Virus record (IMG/VR): IMGVR_UViG_3300043331_000510
Span: 1-43,434 of that record
DNA length: 43,434 nucleotides
Strand: one strand, 5' to 3'
Source of the DNA: a virus
Shown: piece by piece, positions 8,069-15,273 of the stretch
Numbering within the stretch: position 1 is the stretch's first letter
How the letters are laid out: each line of letters opens with the position of its first letter
Position numbers and translations under genes: made by a program
Notes under the pieces: model-generated
Told to the model about the DNA's origin: nothing
The model's database searches: none
What the model saw: the letters and a program-made list of their open reading frames with translations, nothing else

Positions 8069-8263
8069 CTATCGCTCAGGCGTGTTCCTGTAGATTCTGT
8101 CGGCCACCTCGTGTGGCACACCCAGGCGCTTCGCCGCCTGTTCGACAGACACGCCCTGACGCTTCATGTTCCGTCCGTACTCCACGATCGTCGGATGATC
8201 CACGTCCACCCCGTTATACTTAGGCGACGTCGGATTGCTCACTTTCGTCTCTTCATCACTCAT
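8069..8263 (-). CDS. Small helix-turn-helix protein between scaffold and capsid
   Basis: A 64-residue protein from ATG 8263, SD AGGAGG at 6 nt, 10 bases after the scaffold stop. Residues about 37-61 (MKRQGVSVEQAAKRLGVPHE, then VADRIYR) form a clear helix-turn-helix of the resolvase/sigma-region-4 kind. It resembles the HTH at the operon head (13728-13895), sharing GVS-x-E-x-x-A-x-x-x-x-VP. The N-terminus is acidic and disordered. It is probably a DNA- or RNA-binding regulator of late genes, or a head-associated DNA-binding protein. Its position between scaffold and capsid is unusual for a regulator. Confidence 0.65.
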   Translation of the reverse strand: MSDEETKVSNPTSPKYNGVDVDHPTIVEYGRNMKRQGVSVEQAAKRLGVPHEVADRIYRNTPER

Positions 8264-8273
8264 GGCAGTCCTC

Positions 8274-9146
8274 CTACGACGTCCGGCCACTGACCGTCAC
8301 TCCGCCGATCTGGACCTTGGCCTCGCCAAAGGCCTTCTTGTAAAGCTCGTTGACCTTCTCGTGGGCCTTGGGGTCGCCACGCCAGTAGGCCTCGTGGTCG
8401 GGATGCGTCTTGTCGTTCATGATCTTCGTCAACTCGCCACGCGCTGTTTCACCGTCCACGTTGCCACCTCCCCCACCGCCACGTTGTGTCTGTTCGACCA
8501 GTGATGAGTCTTGCTCAATAAACGGCGCGAGCCGCATCATGATCCGCAGGAAACCCGAGTGGTTCCCGAGACCAGAAGTCTCGAGGAACTCAAGGTCCTC
8601 TTTGGATTGAATGACAAGAGGTGTAAACCTCTTGGCTTGTTCCATCCTGATGTCGAAGTCGTCCTTGAATTCATCCTTCAAGGCCTTCATGGCCTGGTCT
8701 TCTGACGTCTTGAAGTTCTTGAAGCTGGACGTCAGGTATTTGGCCTGGAGACCTAGAAGGTCTCCGACGGCGGCCTGAGGAATGTTGTGTTTGTGAAGAA
8801 CACCTCGGAACTCCTTGACAATCTCGTCGTTCCACGCGAGACCATCAGGGATCGTCTCCGGACGATCCACCTTGTAGTCCTCGGGCTTCGCCAATGGCTT
8901 CGTCAGAATGCCCGCTTCGTAGAGCTTAGGCATATGCTCCTGACGCCACTTCTCCCGTCCAACGTCATCTTTGACGTTAAGGGGAAGTCGACGACCGACC
9001 TCACTGTGAGACTCCCAGGCCTTCTTGACGAAGTGACCGAGGTCAGGAGAGGTCTTGACGAACTCATGGTCGCGTAGGGGCGTGAGCTTGCCGTCAACTT
9101 CGACGGTCACATCAGGAGCTAGCGACTCGAACCACTCACCCGGCAT
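8274..9146 (-). CDS. Capsid scaffolding protein
   Basis: A 290-residue protein starting at ATG 9146 (MPGEWFESLAPD), with GGAG exactly 6 nt upstream; the in-frame ATG at 9158 is the alternative. It is acidic and helical, with a GxxWxxSL-type N-terminus (WFESLAPDV) common in podovirus scaffolds, a long Lys/Glu helix-rich middle (about 50-200), a Gln/Gly-rich linker (TQRGGGGGG) and a basic helical C-terminus likely to dock on the capsid protein. The order portal, Bbp19-like, scaffold, HTH, capsid fits BPP-1-type head modules. Codon use is GC-rich like the capsid gene, as expected for high expression. Confidence 0.8.
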   Translation of the reverse strand: MPGEWFESLAPDVTVEVDGKLTPLRDHEFVKTSPDLGHFVKKAWESHSEVGRRLPLNVKDDVGREKWRQEHMPKLYEAGILTKPLAKPEDYKVDRPETIPDGLAWNDEIVKEFRGVLHKHNIPQAAVGDLLGLQAKYLTSSFKNFKTSEDQAMKALKDEFKDDFDIRMEQAKRFTPLVIQSKEDLEFLETSGLGNHSGFLRIMMRLAPFIEQDSSLVEQTQRGGGGGGNVDGETARGELTKIMNDKTHPDHEAYWRGDPKAHEKVNELYKKAFGEAKVQIGGVTVSGRTS

Positions 9147-9429
9147 GACTGACTCCATTATCCGCGGTTGCCTCAACAACATACTTCTGCGGGCTCACCG
9201 CGAGGTCGATTTGCTTAAGGATCTCGTGGACAGCGCTACGCCGACCATTGTGCGTTGCCATTTCAATGGGGTCGTTGCCCTCATAAACGGTGCAATAGAC
9301 GTTGTCCAGGAGATCCTGAATGACAACCTTTCCATAGATGGAATTGAAGCAGTGCATATAGGCGATGGGAACGCCCATCGGCTTTCTAATCCAAGCGCGT
9401 TCGAGCCATGACCAAACGGTGCTAAACAC
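9136..9429 (-). CDS. Bbp19-like head module protein
   Basis: A 97-residue protein. GTG 9429 has GGAG 6 nt upstream and lies 8 bases inside the portal gene end; an in-frame GTG at 9453 is a weaker option. The C-terminal half (YGKVVIQDLLDNVYC, then YEGNDPIEMATHNGRRSAVH, then EILKQID) matches the pattern of the Bbp19 family of small podovirus proteins (VLxDLxxFC, GNDPxxxAxxEGRRxVxxxIL), encoded between portal and scaffold. The exact role is unknown even in well-studied relatives. It overlaps the scaffold gene by 11 bp, so the two are translationally coupled. Confidence 0.75.
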   Translation of the reverse strand: MFSTVWSWLERAWIRKPMGVPIAYMHCFNSIYGKVVIQDLLDNVYCTVYEGNDPIEMATHNGRRSAVHEILKQIDLAVSPQKYVVEATADNGVSHAG

Positions 9430-11110
9430 GAGCGGCTCCGTTCTGTCGCCCACCCTGAACTTCGTTCAAAGTCTTAACTGCTGGCGCGGCGTTCTTTGCG
9501 ATCTCGGATACAGCTTGAGCATCGGCAAGCTGTAGCTCTTTCTGCTCCTGCTCCGCACGTGCCTCGCGCAACGTGGCAACTTGGGCCTCAGAACGACGCC
9601 ACTTGGCAGGTACGCCACGTGTATTCAGGATGCCTTTCATGGTGTCATCAGGCTCGACCCAATCAAGCATCTGCGGGAAGCGTTCCCATAGCGGAGCTGT
9701 GTCGTTAAGGGCGAACATGAGAGAGTCGGCGTCGCCGCTCCGCATCGCCCTAGCGATCGGATTGTCAAATTGAACAGCGATCTGTCCGCTTGTCTGTTCG
9801 ACAATTGGAGGAGGAGGCGGGAAGGCGCGCCCCCACCATAGAGTGTCCCAGATGATGTCTACTTCTGGATATAGCCACTCCCACTCTAACCGACCATAGA
9901 CTGGACCAATAAGTCTGAAGATAAGCTCAATCTTTCTGGCAAACTCCAGCGCGGTCATCTCACTCTTATGGATTTCCAATAATGCAAGGATCTGCTCTAC
10001 ATAGAAGATTTGTCTGATACTCTTACGAAGCTCTTCTTCTTTAATCTGGCTGACCTCTGGCTTGGAGCCCGTCTCCCAAGGCATGATGACATGTTGGATT
10101 GGCTTATTATGCGTGTTAACCGACACAGGGAATCCTGGCTTGACACCAATAGTCCCATGGACCGCATCATGTGCATGCATCATAGGCGGCCTGATCTTCA
10201 ATGCCCAATCTTCAAATCCCATCCTTTTTGCAGTATTAAGAGTCATCGAATCAGGGAATGCAAGATCGCCGCGACCACGACCATACGGGTCTGGCCCGGG
10301 AGTACGATGATACCGTGGGCTTGACCCGGGGAACATCCTATAACCGCTCTCGTACATAACTGTCTTGGTCTCGTGCTCAACCCAACACGATGCCCAGGGC
10401 ATTCCGCGGTATCCCGCACCTTGCTCGCTTCTAGCACGTGGGTAGATGGAATGAGTGACGTCGAAGACGTCGTCCGGGCGGCCCTCGTTGATAGCCTTAG
10501 TAACTTTTTCTGGAATACGCCCATCCTGCTTATTCCCCCAAGCGTCCACAATATTACGAGCAGACATTGTGAAATCACGCATTGCGGTGTCTACACGACC
10601 ATCTACGCCTTCAGCAATAAGGAACCTGCCGGTTCGTGATGCGGAGAAATGAAAGCCTCGGAAGCCCGGGATAACCCGGTTTGAGGGCTGAGGACGCTCC
10701 TCATTCATCGTGAAGCCTGTTCCAAAACCAATCCAATCTACGAGGCTTTCAGCCCCCTCAGCGTAGAATGAGCTTGCGCTCAGATGGCGCAGGGCGATAT
10801 CACGACACTCCTCCAGCCACTCATTTGTATCGTCATCATCTGCCAACTCTGGCATGGAGAAGCCTAGCCAACGCTGTGCAGGATTGATAATGTGACCTGC
10901 GATGAAATGTGCCGCAAGCTCAGCCGCCATCATCGTGGTGCTATCATATTGGTCACTATTTTGACTACTTCCAATAGGCAACGCTCCAGTGATTCCCTTG
11001 CGAGATGGCGCAAGGAGAGGAGCCATCCTGTCCCATTTCTGGTCGTGCCCGCTTCGCTGTTGAAGCAAAGCTTCACGACGCTTCATAATAACCGTGCCGT
11101 TAGCTGGCAT
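9422..11110 (-). CDS. Portal / head-tail connector protein (Bbp21, T7 gp8 type)
   Basis: A 562-residue protein from ATG 11110 (GTG 11116 possible). It starts with the typical MKRREALLQQRSGHDQKWDR helix, then LLAPSRKGITG, SDQYDSTTMMAAELAAHFIAG, and the wing segment DWIGFGTGFTMNEE. It has a collar-type portal middle with FPDSMTLNTAKRMGFEDWAL, a Pro-rich loop FPPPPPIVEQ and a helical, Gln/Ala-rich C-terminal barrel. These features place it in the podovirus head-tail connector family. It forms the dodecameric DNA channel that docks the terminase (encoded just upstream) and the tail-tube proteins. Length is usual for the family. Confidence 0.88.
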   Translation of the reverse strand: MPANGTVIMKRREALLQQRSGHDQKWDRMAPLLAPSRKGITGALPIGSSQNSDQYDSTTMMAAELAAHFIAGHIINPAQRWLGFSMPELADDDDTNEWLEECRDIALRHLSASSFYAEGAESLVDWIGFGTGFTMNEERPQPSNRVIPGFRGFHFSASRTGRFLIAEGVDGRVDTAMRDFTMSARNIVDAWGNKQDGRIPEKVTKAINEGRPDDVFDVTHSIYPRARSEQGAGYRGMPWASCWVEHETKTVMYESGYRMFPGSSPRYHRTPGPDPYGRGRGDLAFPDSMTLNTAKRMGFEDWALKIRPPMMHAHDAVHGTIGVKPGFPVSVNTHNKPIQHVIMPWETGSKPEVSQIKEEELRKSIRQIFYVEQILALLEIHKSEMTALEFARKIELIFRLIGPVYGRLEWEWLYPEVDIIWDTLWWGRAFPPPPPIVEQTSGQIAVQFDNPIARAMRSGDADSLMFALNDTAPLWERFPQMLDWVEPDDTMKGILNTRGVPAKWRRSEAQVATLREARAEQEQKELQLADAQAVSEIAKNAAPAVKTLNEVQGGRQNGAARV

Positions 11111-11252
11111 CGTCACTCTGTGGGTTCGGGCTTAGCCGTCCAAAGTCCTCACGACGTCTCTGTGTCTCCAATAAGCTAAGATAGTTAATGTCCAGCCAAC
11201 GCTCGACTGTGCGAGGACCACAGGCGCGTGGCGCGAAGGTCGTGTCAACCAT
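11100..11252 (-). CDS. Small hypothetical protein upstream of portal
   Basis: A 50-residue reading (ATG 11252) that ends 11 bp inside the portal start. An alternative TTG near 11288 would overlap the preceding stop and give about 62 residues, closing the gap. The sequence has RTVERWLDINYLSLLETQRR, a short amphipathic helix pair. No family is recognised. Small proteins at this point between large terminase and portal are common in podoviruses. It is kept because the operon otherwise has almost no gaps. Confidence 0.5.
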   Translation of the reverse strand: MVDTTFAPRACGPRTVERWLDINYLSLLETQRRREDFGRLSPNPQSDDAS

Positions 11253-11280
11253 CTCAGTCTGTGCCTTGGAGCGTGGCTTC

Positions 11281-11538
11281 TTAAGACCCAAAGGTCTTCG
11301 CCAATGCCTTGGTGTATGAATCATCAGTCATCATGCGCTTGGCCATTACCGTGCTCCTGTAGCCACGCGCCATCTGCCTCCGACGGAGGGCTTCCGCCTG
11401 TGCCTCCTGAACTTCTTTGTCTGTTTCCTTCGGAGGTTGTTTCGGTTCTGTCGGACGAGGTGGCGATGGTGATCCACCAAAGTGGCGCCTGAAGTCGGGC
11501 GCGCGGTTGTATCTGCCTCGGCATCCCTTAACCACCAT
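11281..11538 (-). CDS. Small head-module protein between terminase and portal
   Basis: An 85-residue protein. ATG 11538 overlaps the terminase stop by 11 bp. The N-terminal half is basic and Pro-rich (SPSPPRPTEPKQPP), the middle helical, and the end carries ARGYRSTVMAKRMM, similar to the RRRGxxSTIL tail of the small proteins found next to terminase in many podoviruses and siphoviruses. Its function in those phages is undefined. Position and motif make it a real head-module gene. Confidence 0.7.
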   Translation of the reverse strand: MVVKGCRGRYNRAPDFRRHFGGSPSPPRPTEPKQPPKETDKEVQEAQAEALRRRQMARGYRSTVMAKRMMTDDSYTKALAKTFGS

Positions 11539-12892
11539 AAGGAATCCTTGGGTCGAATGCGCTGTCTACTTTGACCTGGTCGCGCTCACGACCATAGAAC
11601 ATGCTGGTATTGAGGATAGGCTCCCAGCCGACTTCTGTCCCTGTTCTATAAGCATCAGCCGCGTGTGAATGTTCATCATGAATAGGCTTGGGCATGAAGA
11701 CACGCTTCTCTTCATCGTATTCAGCTTTGTACTTCTTGAGATGCTCAATGCCGATGGCACAGTTGACTTCGTCAAAATAGCTAGTGTAAAGGTCACGACG
11801 ACAATCCTGAATGCTTGTCCACACACTCGCCGTGCGCTTTTCCATCACATTAACATTCTTGAAATGGACCTCTTCGAGGTAATTGGCAGCGGCCCGTCCA
11901 TCCCAAGGTAGACAGATACGCCCAAATGAATAAGGTGTCTCTTCTCTTGCATAACGTGCAAAATCTTTGATTTCTTTCTGCTGCCACTCCTTGTATCTAA
12001 TGAACAACTTCTTGTTCATGAAAATCTGATAGAACCAGGCGGCCATGTGGTCACTGTGGCCAAGATCCAACACTACTCCCACAGGGAGTAGCGGATCATA
12101 TGGCACGCGGGTGATGCGGCCATCGGCGGCAGCCTGCATCATATGCTGACCATAAATAGTTCCATATTGGTATCCTTGGAATGCACAATAATATTCACGT
12201 TGGATATCCTGCTCGCTCTTCCCGTCTCGCCTTTCACCTTCAATAGCCTCAGGTGTAATGACTGGACCACCATTCTCGCCGACTGCGTCACGCCGTGTAT
12301 CGTCAACTGTGAGAACCTGGGAGAACCAACGCTCGGGGTCTGCTTGTGCGGTCTTGAGGAGCTTGTGAAACCAGTCGTCTTCGACATTCGGCGTGGAGAT
12401 GAAAGCTGCCCATCCACCGTTCTCTGCAAGGACGGGTGAAAGAACCTCCCACGCCTTTGGATTCATGAAGCCAGCTTCGCTATAGACTAACCCATAAGGG
12501 TTAGGACCGCGAAGCTTCTCAATCGCCTTCTCATCCTCGGCGCCCATGATCTGATATCGGGCGCCAGTTGTTGTGTGCGTAATGGACATCTCTGCCTCGT
12601 TCCGCAAGAACCCGAGTTCTTGGGGGAACATGTCAATCATGCGAGACTTCTTCCCGCTAGACTCTGTAATCATATTGTCCCATACGTCTCGACGTCCTTG
12701 GTTTAATGCGGGGAAGATGTGGAAATAGGTGGCGGGGTGTTCTAGCATGTCTTCAAAGATGATAGACATCCAATTGCGATCCTTACCGCCACGACGATGA
12801 ATCGCTTCGCAAAATCTCTTCCAACCGGCGCGCTTGGCCCGCCATGTCTTCATCTGATAACTACGACGACCGAAGAGTAGGCGCTCAGACAT
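11528..12892 (-). CDS. terL: Terminase large subunit
   Basis: A 454-residue packaging motor. ATG 12892 shares a base with the previous stop (TGATG), with GAGGAAG upstream. The ATPase half has a phage-type P-loop HRRGGKDRN at residues about 32-40, a Walker B-like YGLVYSEAGF (catalytic Glu follows) and a coupling motif AAFISTPN. The nuclease half has VVLDLGHSDH as first metal aspartate, LPWDGRAA in the middle, and DEHSHAADAYR with the final metal ligand. It cuts concatemers and translocates DNA through the portal. It cannot be assigned to a packaging type (cos, pac or direct repeat) from the sequence alone. Confidence 0.92.
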   Translation of the reverse strand: MSERLLFGRRSYQMKTWRAKRAGWKRFCEAIHRRGGKDRNWMSIIFEDMLEHPATYFHIFPALNQGRRDVWDNMITESSGKKSRMIDMFPQELGFLRNEAEMSITHTTTGARYQIMGAEDEKAIEKLRGPNPYGLVYSEAGFMNPKAWEVLSPVLAENGGWAAFISTPNVEDDWFHKLLKTAQADPERWFSQVLTVDDTRRDAVGENGGPVITPEAIEGERRDGKSEQDIQREYYCAFQGYQYGTIYGQHMMQAAADGRITRVPYDPLLPVGVVLDLGHSDHMAAWFYQIFMNKKLFIRYKEWQQKEIKDFARYAREETPYSFGRICLPWDGRAAANYLEEVHFKNVNVMEKRTASVWTSIQDCRRDLYTSYFDEVNCAIGIEHLKKYKAEYDEEKRVFMPKPIHDEHSHAADAYRTGTEVGWEPILNTSMFYGRERDQVKVDSAFDPRIPYGG

Positions 12893-13425
12893 CAATCCAC
12901 TTCCTCGTCACTGAGGATGCGGAATGCTTCGTCCGAAGGACGACGAGAGGTGGCCTTCTGCCGAACCGGCATGGCTAAAGAGGGCACGTCGATAACGACA
13001 GGGGCCACCTCTGTGTGATCCGCCTCGGGAGGCAGCTCCCCCACGGGAGCTATGTCGACGACGTCAGCTAAAGCATTGTCTTGCCCTCCTATGATGATGC
13101 GAACACCGCCATCAGCGCCTACCTCAACCCGCACCTCAGGTGGCATGGGTCTGAGGTCTTTCTCGCGGACATATAGGCCGCCGACGCTGAACACTTTGTC
13201 GATGGCGCCTTGGCGGGCGGCGTTGTCCGCAAGAGTCTTGGTATGCTTAATCTCACCTTTGTGAGTGATGAATTCAGTCTTAGTGGCATCTAGTTGTTCG
13301 TCTAGGCGGCGCCACGCTTTATTCATAATGTCGGCTGGCACAGCCACACGTTCCATTACCCTACGACGCACCGCGTCGGCTGACATTGTCATGGGGCGTT
13401 CGTTTAGAGCTAGCTTATCGCTCAT
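12892..13425 (-). CDS. Probable terminase small subunit
   Basis: A 177-residue protein from ATG 13425 (TTG 13431 is the other choice). It ends on the terminase large subunit start (TGATG). The N-terminal half is helical and basic (AVRRRVMERVAVPADIMNKA, then WRRLDEQLDATKTEFITHKG), and the C-terminal half is acidic, Pro/Val-rich and probably flexible, ending in a short acidic EEVD. That order is common in small terminase subunits, which recognise the genome and feed it to the large subunit. There is no diagnostic sequence motif, so the call rests on position and layout. The gene at 13415-13735 is the rival candidate. Confidence 0.6.
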   Translation of the reverse strand: MSDKLALNERPMTMSADAVRRRVMERVAVPADIMNKAWRRLDEQLDATKTEFITHKGEIKHTKTLADNAARQGAIDKVFSVGGLYVREKDLRPMPPEVRVEVGADGGVRIIIGGQDNALADVVDIAPVGELPPEADHTEVAPVVIDVPSLAMPVRQKATSRRPSDEAFRILSDEEVD

Positions 13426-13735
13426 TGGCAAAGAGGCTGGAGAAGGTTGTCACTTCGTCAATAGACGAACGCTTTGGCGGGCGGCCCGCCATACCCCTAC
13501 GTCCGGTGGGGTTACGCGCGGTATAGATGGTGGTCATCTCACGGATCTTGATGATCTCCGACTCCGTGAGGAAGCGGACTTGGAAGCCCCGACGCGCGAC
13601 GTGACGACCTCCAATACGCCGATATCGAGCAGGAAATTTGTCTTTGTGTAGGGCAAGGAAACTGTACAATGCCGCACGGGACGACATGGGAATAACCTCA
13701 ACCGCGGCCTCAATCGTCCACCATTGCTCAGGCAC
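13415..13735 (-). CDS. Winged-helix-like DNA-binding protein
   Basis: A 106-residue protein; GTG 13735 overlaps the upstream stop by 8 bp and is preceded by GAGG at 9 nt. Residues 5-60 (WWTIEAAVEVIPMSSRAALY, then LALHKDKFPARYRRIGGRHV) look like a MerR/excisionase-type winged HTH, where the first helix-turn-helix is followed by an Arg-rich wing. The C-terminus is basic (RNPTGRRGMAGRPPKR). It may be a regulator of the late operon or the DNA-recognising part of the terminase. The deduced fold is from pattern only. Confidence 0.6.
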   Translation of the reverse strand: MPEQWWTIEAAVEVIPMSSRAALYSFLALHKDKFPARYRRIGGRHVARRGFQVRFLTESEIIKIREMTTIYTARNPTGRRGMAGRPPKRSSIDEVTTFSSLFANER

Positions 13736-13895
13736 AACGTGCTACCTCAGCGCGTGCCATTGGTGATGCCAAGATGTTCTTCACAGCCGCCAGCGGCACA
13801 CTAGTTTGTCGTGCGATCTCTTCCAAACTGACGCCTTCCTTTGCCAGCTTGATGATGACTCGGTGGACCCCTGCCTTCATGGCAGCGGCTACCAT
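13728..13895 (-). CDS. Small helix-turn-helix protein, first gene of late operon
   Basis: A 55-residue reading from ATG 13895 (ATG 13880 is possible; neither has an SD). HTH at about residues 18-42: AKEGVSLEEIARQTSVPLAA, then VKNILAS. The 13895 start lies only a few bases downstream of the predicted transcription start, so translation may be nearly leaderless. It is similar in its HTH to the gene at 8069-8263. A repressor or activator acting on the palindromes just upstream (13900-13917, 13945-13969) is an attractive inference. Confidence 0.6.
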   Translation of the reverse strand: MVAAAMKAGVHRVIIKLAKEGVSLEEIARQTSVPLAAVKNILASPMARAEVARCA

Positions 13896-13938
13896 ACTAT
13901 ATACCAGAGGGTATATGAAATAAATTTCACACAGTAAA
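13896..13938 (-). promoter_or_regulatory. Candidate late (leftward) promoter overlapping a palindrome
   Basis: On the - strand, TTTACT and TATACC are separated by 17 bases, a fair sigma70 match (two mismatches in each hexamer). The -10 lies inside an inverted repeat ATATACC-AGAG-GGTATAT (13900-13917), so a dimeric regulator bound there would block the polymerase. The predicted start is about 13903, just ahead of the first late gene. This is the only convincing start signal found for the late operon. Confidence 0.5.
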
Positions 13939-13944
13939 AGCCTT

Positions 13945-13969
13945 AAGTATCGCATACTTAGTTAAGTAT
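13945..13969. promoter_or_regulatory. Operator-like palindrome cluster, site O1
   Basis: AAGTAT-CGC-ATACTT (13945-13959) overlaps TACTTA-GT-TAAGTA (13955-13968). The same two palindrome types recur at 15150-15171 and 15315-15332. The position, just upstream of the late promoter on the - strand, suggests a shared regulator controls both control regions. The extended match to the third site reads CGCRTACTTAGTTAAGTA. Confidence 0.6.
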
Positions 13970-14155
13970 CAGCCCGACGGCGGCCCACCTTCCTTAGTCA
14001 TAGGCTCCCATAGTCGACACTGCTTCAGCAGGTGAAAGAATGTCAACTTTGCTTTAGCAATGACACTAATTTTTAATCCAAAATATTTTATAAAACCAAC
14101 TGGAAGGCAGGGCAAATCTCATGCCAAGTCCTCGTGAAAACCCCCCTACCCCCGG

Positions 14156-14190
14156 TCAACATAAATCAACCTAAATCAACATAAATCAAC
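14156..14190. repeat. Tandem 10-bp repeats (iteron-like)
   Basis: Three head-to-tail 10-mers of the form MTAAATCAAC (14161-14190), preceded by a partial TCAAC (14156-14160). They are followed at once by AT-rich DNA with a palindrome (14193-14211). Iterons beside AT-rich DNA are typical of replication initiation sites or multimeric regulator sites. There is no gene here (about 500 bp between 13,896 and 14,413). Confidence 0.7.
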
Positions 14191-14192
14191 CA

Positions 14193-14211
14193 TTTACTTT
14201 AGTAAAGTAAA
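14193..14211. promoter_or_regulatory. 19-bp perfect palindrome
   Basis: TTTACTTTAGTAAAGTAAA is a perfect odd-centred inverted repeat directly after the three 10-bp repeats. A related half site follows (GAAGTAAAG near 14224-14232). It is a likely protein-binding site, distinct in sequence from the TACTTA-NN-TAAGTA sites. Confidence 0.55.
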
Positions 14212-14239
14212 CTATTTAGTTTATGAAGTAAAGCATCGG

Positions 14240-14269
14240 CCTGTCTAGACAATAGGATGTCTATACAGG
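14240..14269. repeat. 12-bp inverted repeat with 6-base loop
   Basis: CCTGTCTAGACA (14240-14251) and TGTCTATACAGG (14258-14269) pair with one mismatch around ATAGGA. There is no T-tract, so it is not a terminator. It is a possible operator or cruciform in the intergenic control region. Confidence 0.55.
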
Positions 14270-14296
14270 TTGACCAGGGCGCGCGCCGCCCGGTAG

Positions 14297-14322
14297 GGCC
14301 AGGGCGTGGCCATTCTTTTTTC
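14297..14322 (+). terminator. Possible short intrinsic terminator / attenuator
   Basis: GGCCA-GGGCG-TGGCC followed by ATTCTTTTTT. The 5-bp GC-rich stem and T-tract would stop rightward transcripts entering from further left, insulating the promoter at 14323-14350 that begins right after it. Confidence 0.45.
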
Positions 14323-14350
14323 TTGTACCGCAGCCGCGCGATGGTAGTAT
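14323..14350 (+). promoter_or_regulatory. Candidate rightward early promoter P1
   Basis: TTGTAC, 16 bases, TAGTAT, with an expected start near 14357. The transcript would begin with a GGCGCC-ATGGG-GGCGCC hairpin (14360-14376), then AGGGAGAG and the ATG at 14414. The sequence GCGATGGTA around the -10 is shared with the second candidate at 15528-15557. Confidence 0.5.
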
Positions 14351-14359
14351 GCAGCTGTA

Positions 14360-14376
14360 GGCGCCATGGGGGCGCC
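14360..14376 (+). other. 5' leader hairpin
   Basis: Perfect GGCGCC / GGCGCC stem with a 5-base loop in the predicted leader of the 14414 gene. It may protect the mRNA 5' end or modulate translation. No T-tract follows. Confidence 0.45.
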
Positions 14377-14413
14377 GGTGCAGAGCACATTCGACACAGG
14401 TAGGGAGAGAGCG

Positions 14414-14953
14414 ATGCCAGGAACATTGAAGAGCAGAGAAGGCGCGGTCGGAACGTTTGCAACCATCGCGAAGTGGCAGATCGAACAGAACGGCCAGAAG
14501 GTCACACAGCAAAAGGAGGGGACGTATACAGGGCCCGCGATCAATCCCGATCGGGAGAACAACACGGGCGCGCTGGAGACGCTCCGCGCCTACTTCCAGT
14601 CGGTGATCACGACCGACGACGCCGCGGGTGCATTCTTCGACGCGTGGAACTACGGAGTCGATCTCAAGGCCAAGGCCAAGCTACGGCCGGCGGCTGGCGT
14701 CGACACTCCGTGGATCTCGCGCGACGGCGTGCGGATCAATCTCGGAACGGGCGAGCGGATCGGCAAGGACGGCAAGGCCATGGCGGCCCTGCCTCTCGAC
14801 AAGGTGATCTCGTTCGTGCAGCGCGCGCACGACGAGGCGGCCGACCTGGACCTGGAGCCGGCCGGCGCCGCTGTGGTCGGGCGGAAGATGCTCCTGGAGA
14901 GCGGAGTGGCCATCGAACGGAACGGCAAGCTGGTCGCCAAGCCGCAGAAGTAG
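14414..14953 (+). CDS. Monocistronic early protein of unknown function
   Basis: A 179-residue protein; ATG 14414 follows GGGAGAGAG. It is a single gene flanked by its own promoter and a strong terminator, unlike everything else here. Codons are strongly C/G-ending, comparable to the capsid genes, which suggests very high expression. The sequence is Lys/Ala/Asp-rich: a basic N-terminus (GTLKSREGAVGTFATIAKW), a helical middle (GALETLRAYFQSVITTDDAA), and an alternating strand/helix C-terminus with LLESGVAIERNGKLVAKPQK. I recognise no family. A host-takeover or abundant nucleic-acid-binding role is a guess from early position and predicted abundance. Confidence 0.8.
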   Translation: MPGTLKSREGAVGTFATIAKWQIEQNGQKVTQQKEGTYTGPAINPDRENNTGALETLRAYFQSVITTDDAAGAFFDAWNYGVDLKAKAKLRPAAGVDTPWISRDGVRINLGTGERIGKDGKAMAALPLDKVISFVQRAHDEAADLDLEPAGAAVVGRKMLLESGVAIERNGKLVAKPQK

Positions 14954-14968
14954 ACAAGTCGGCAGAGC

Positions 14969-15006
14969 ACCCCTGGCGGTCAGTACGACGCCAGGGGTTT
15001 TATTTT
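14969..15006 (+). terminator. Strong intrinsic terminator
   Basis: A perfect 10-bp stem ACCCCTGGCG / CGCCAGGGGT (14969-14978, 14989-14998), 10-base loop, then TTTATTTT. It lies 16 bases after the stop of the 14414 gene and makes it a separate transcription unit. Confidence 0.9.
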
Positions 15007-15033
15007 GCCCGCCGCCCGGACGGTTTGTATAGT
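15005..15033 (+). promoter_or_regulatory. Candidate rightward promoter P2
   Basis: TTGCCC, 17 bases, TATAGT, starting in the T-tract of the preceding terminator. It would transcribe the inverted-repeat element (15065-15426) towards the replication genes. A hairpin (TTAGGC-GTA-GCCTAG) lies just downstream of the predicted start. Confidence 0.45.
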
Positions 15034-15149
15034 GTGTCTACTTAGGCGTAGCCTAGACGCGTGATTTTCAGCACTCATGACATGTTGAACCCCCGTACAC
15101 TGGTGGTCACGTATGCGGCTAGGGCCGCAGAAACCCCAGTGTTTATGCT

Positions 15150-15171
15150 AAGTATTGCATACTTAACTAAG
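15150..15171. promoter_or_regulatory. Operator-like palindrome cluster, site O2
   Basis: AAGTAT-TGC-ATACTT (15150-15164) overlaps TACTTA-AC-TAAG (15160-15171), the same nested arrangement as at 13945-13968. It lies inside unit A of the inverted element. Confidence 0.6.
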
Positions 15172-15261
15172 GCTCCCCTCCCAGCGAGGCAGGGCTAGGC
15201 TGCTGAAAAGATGTCTATTCTAATATAAAATAATAATATATAATATTATATAAGACTAACC

Positions 15262-15273
15262 ATACTTAAGTAT
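15262..15273. promoter_or_regulatory. Core palindrome, site O3
   Basis: ATACTTAAGTAT, a perfect 12-bp palindrome at the edge of the AT-rich core, built from the same half site as O1, O2 and O4 but with no spacer. Confidence 0.5.

Noticed and set aside
13970-14155. Possible gene between the late promoter and the iterons
   Set aside because: Only short frames without ribosome sites; contains AT-rich DNA and poly-C. Treated as non-coding.
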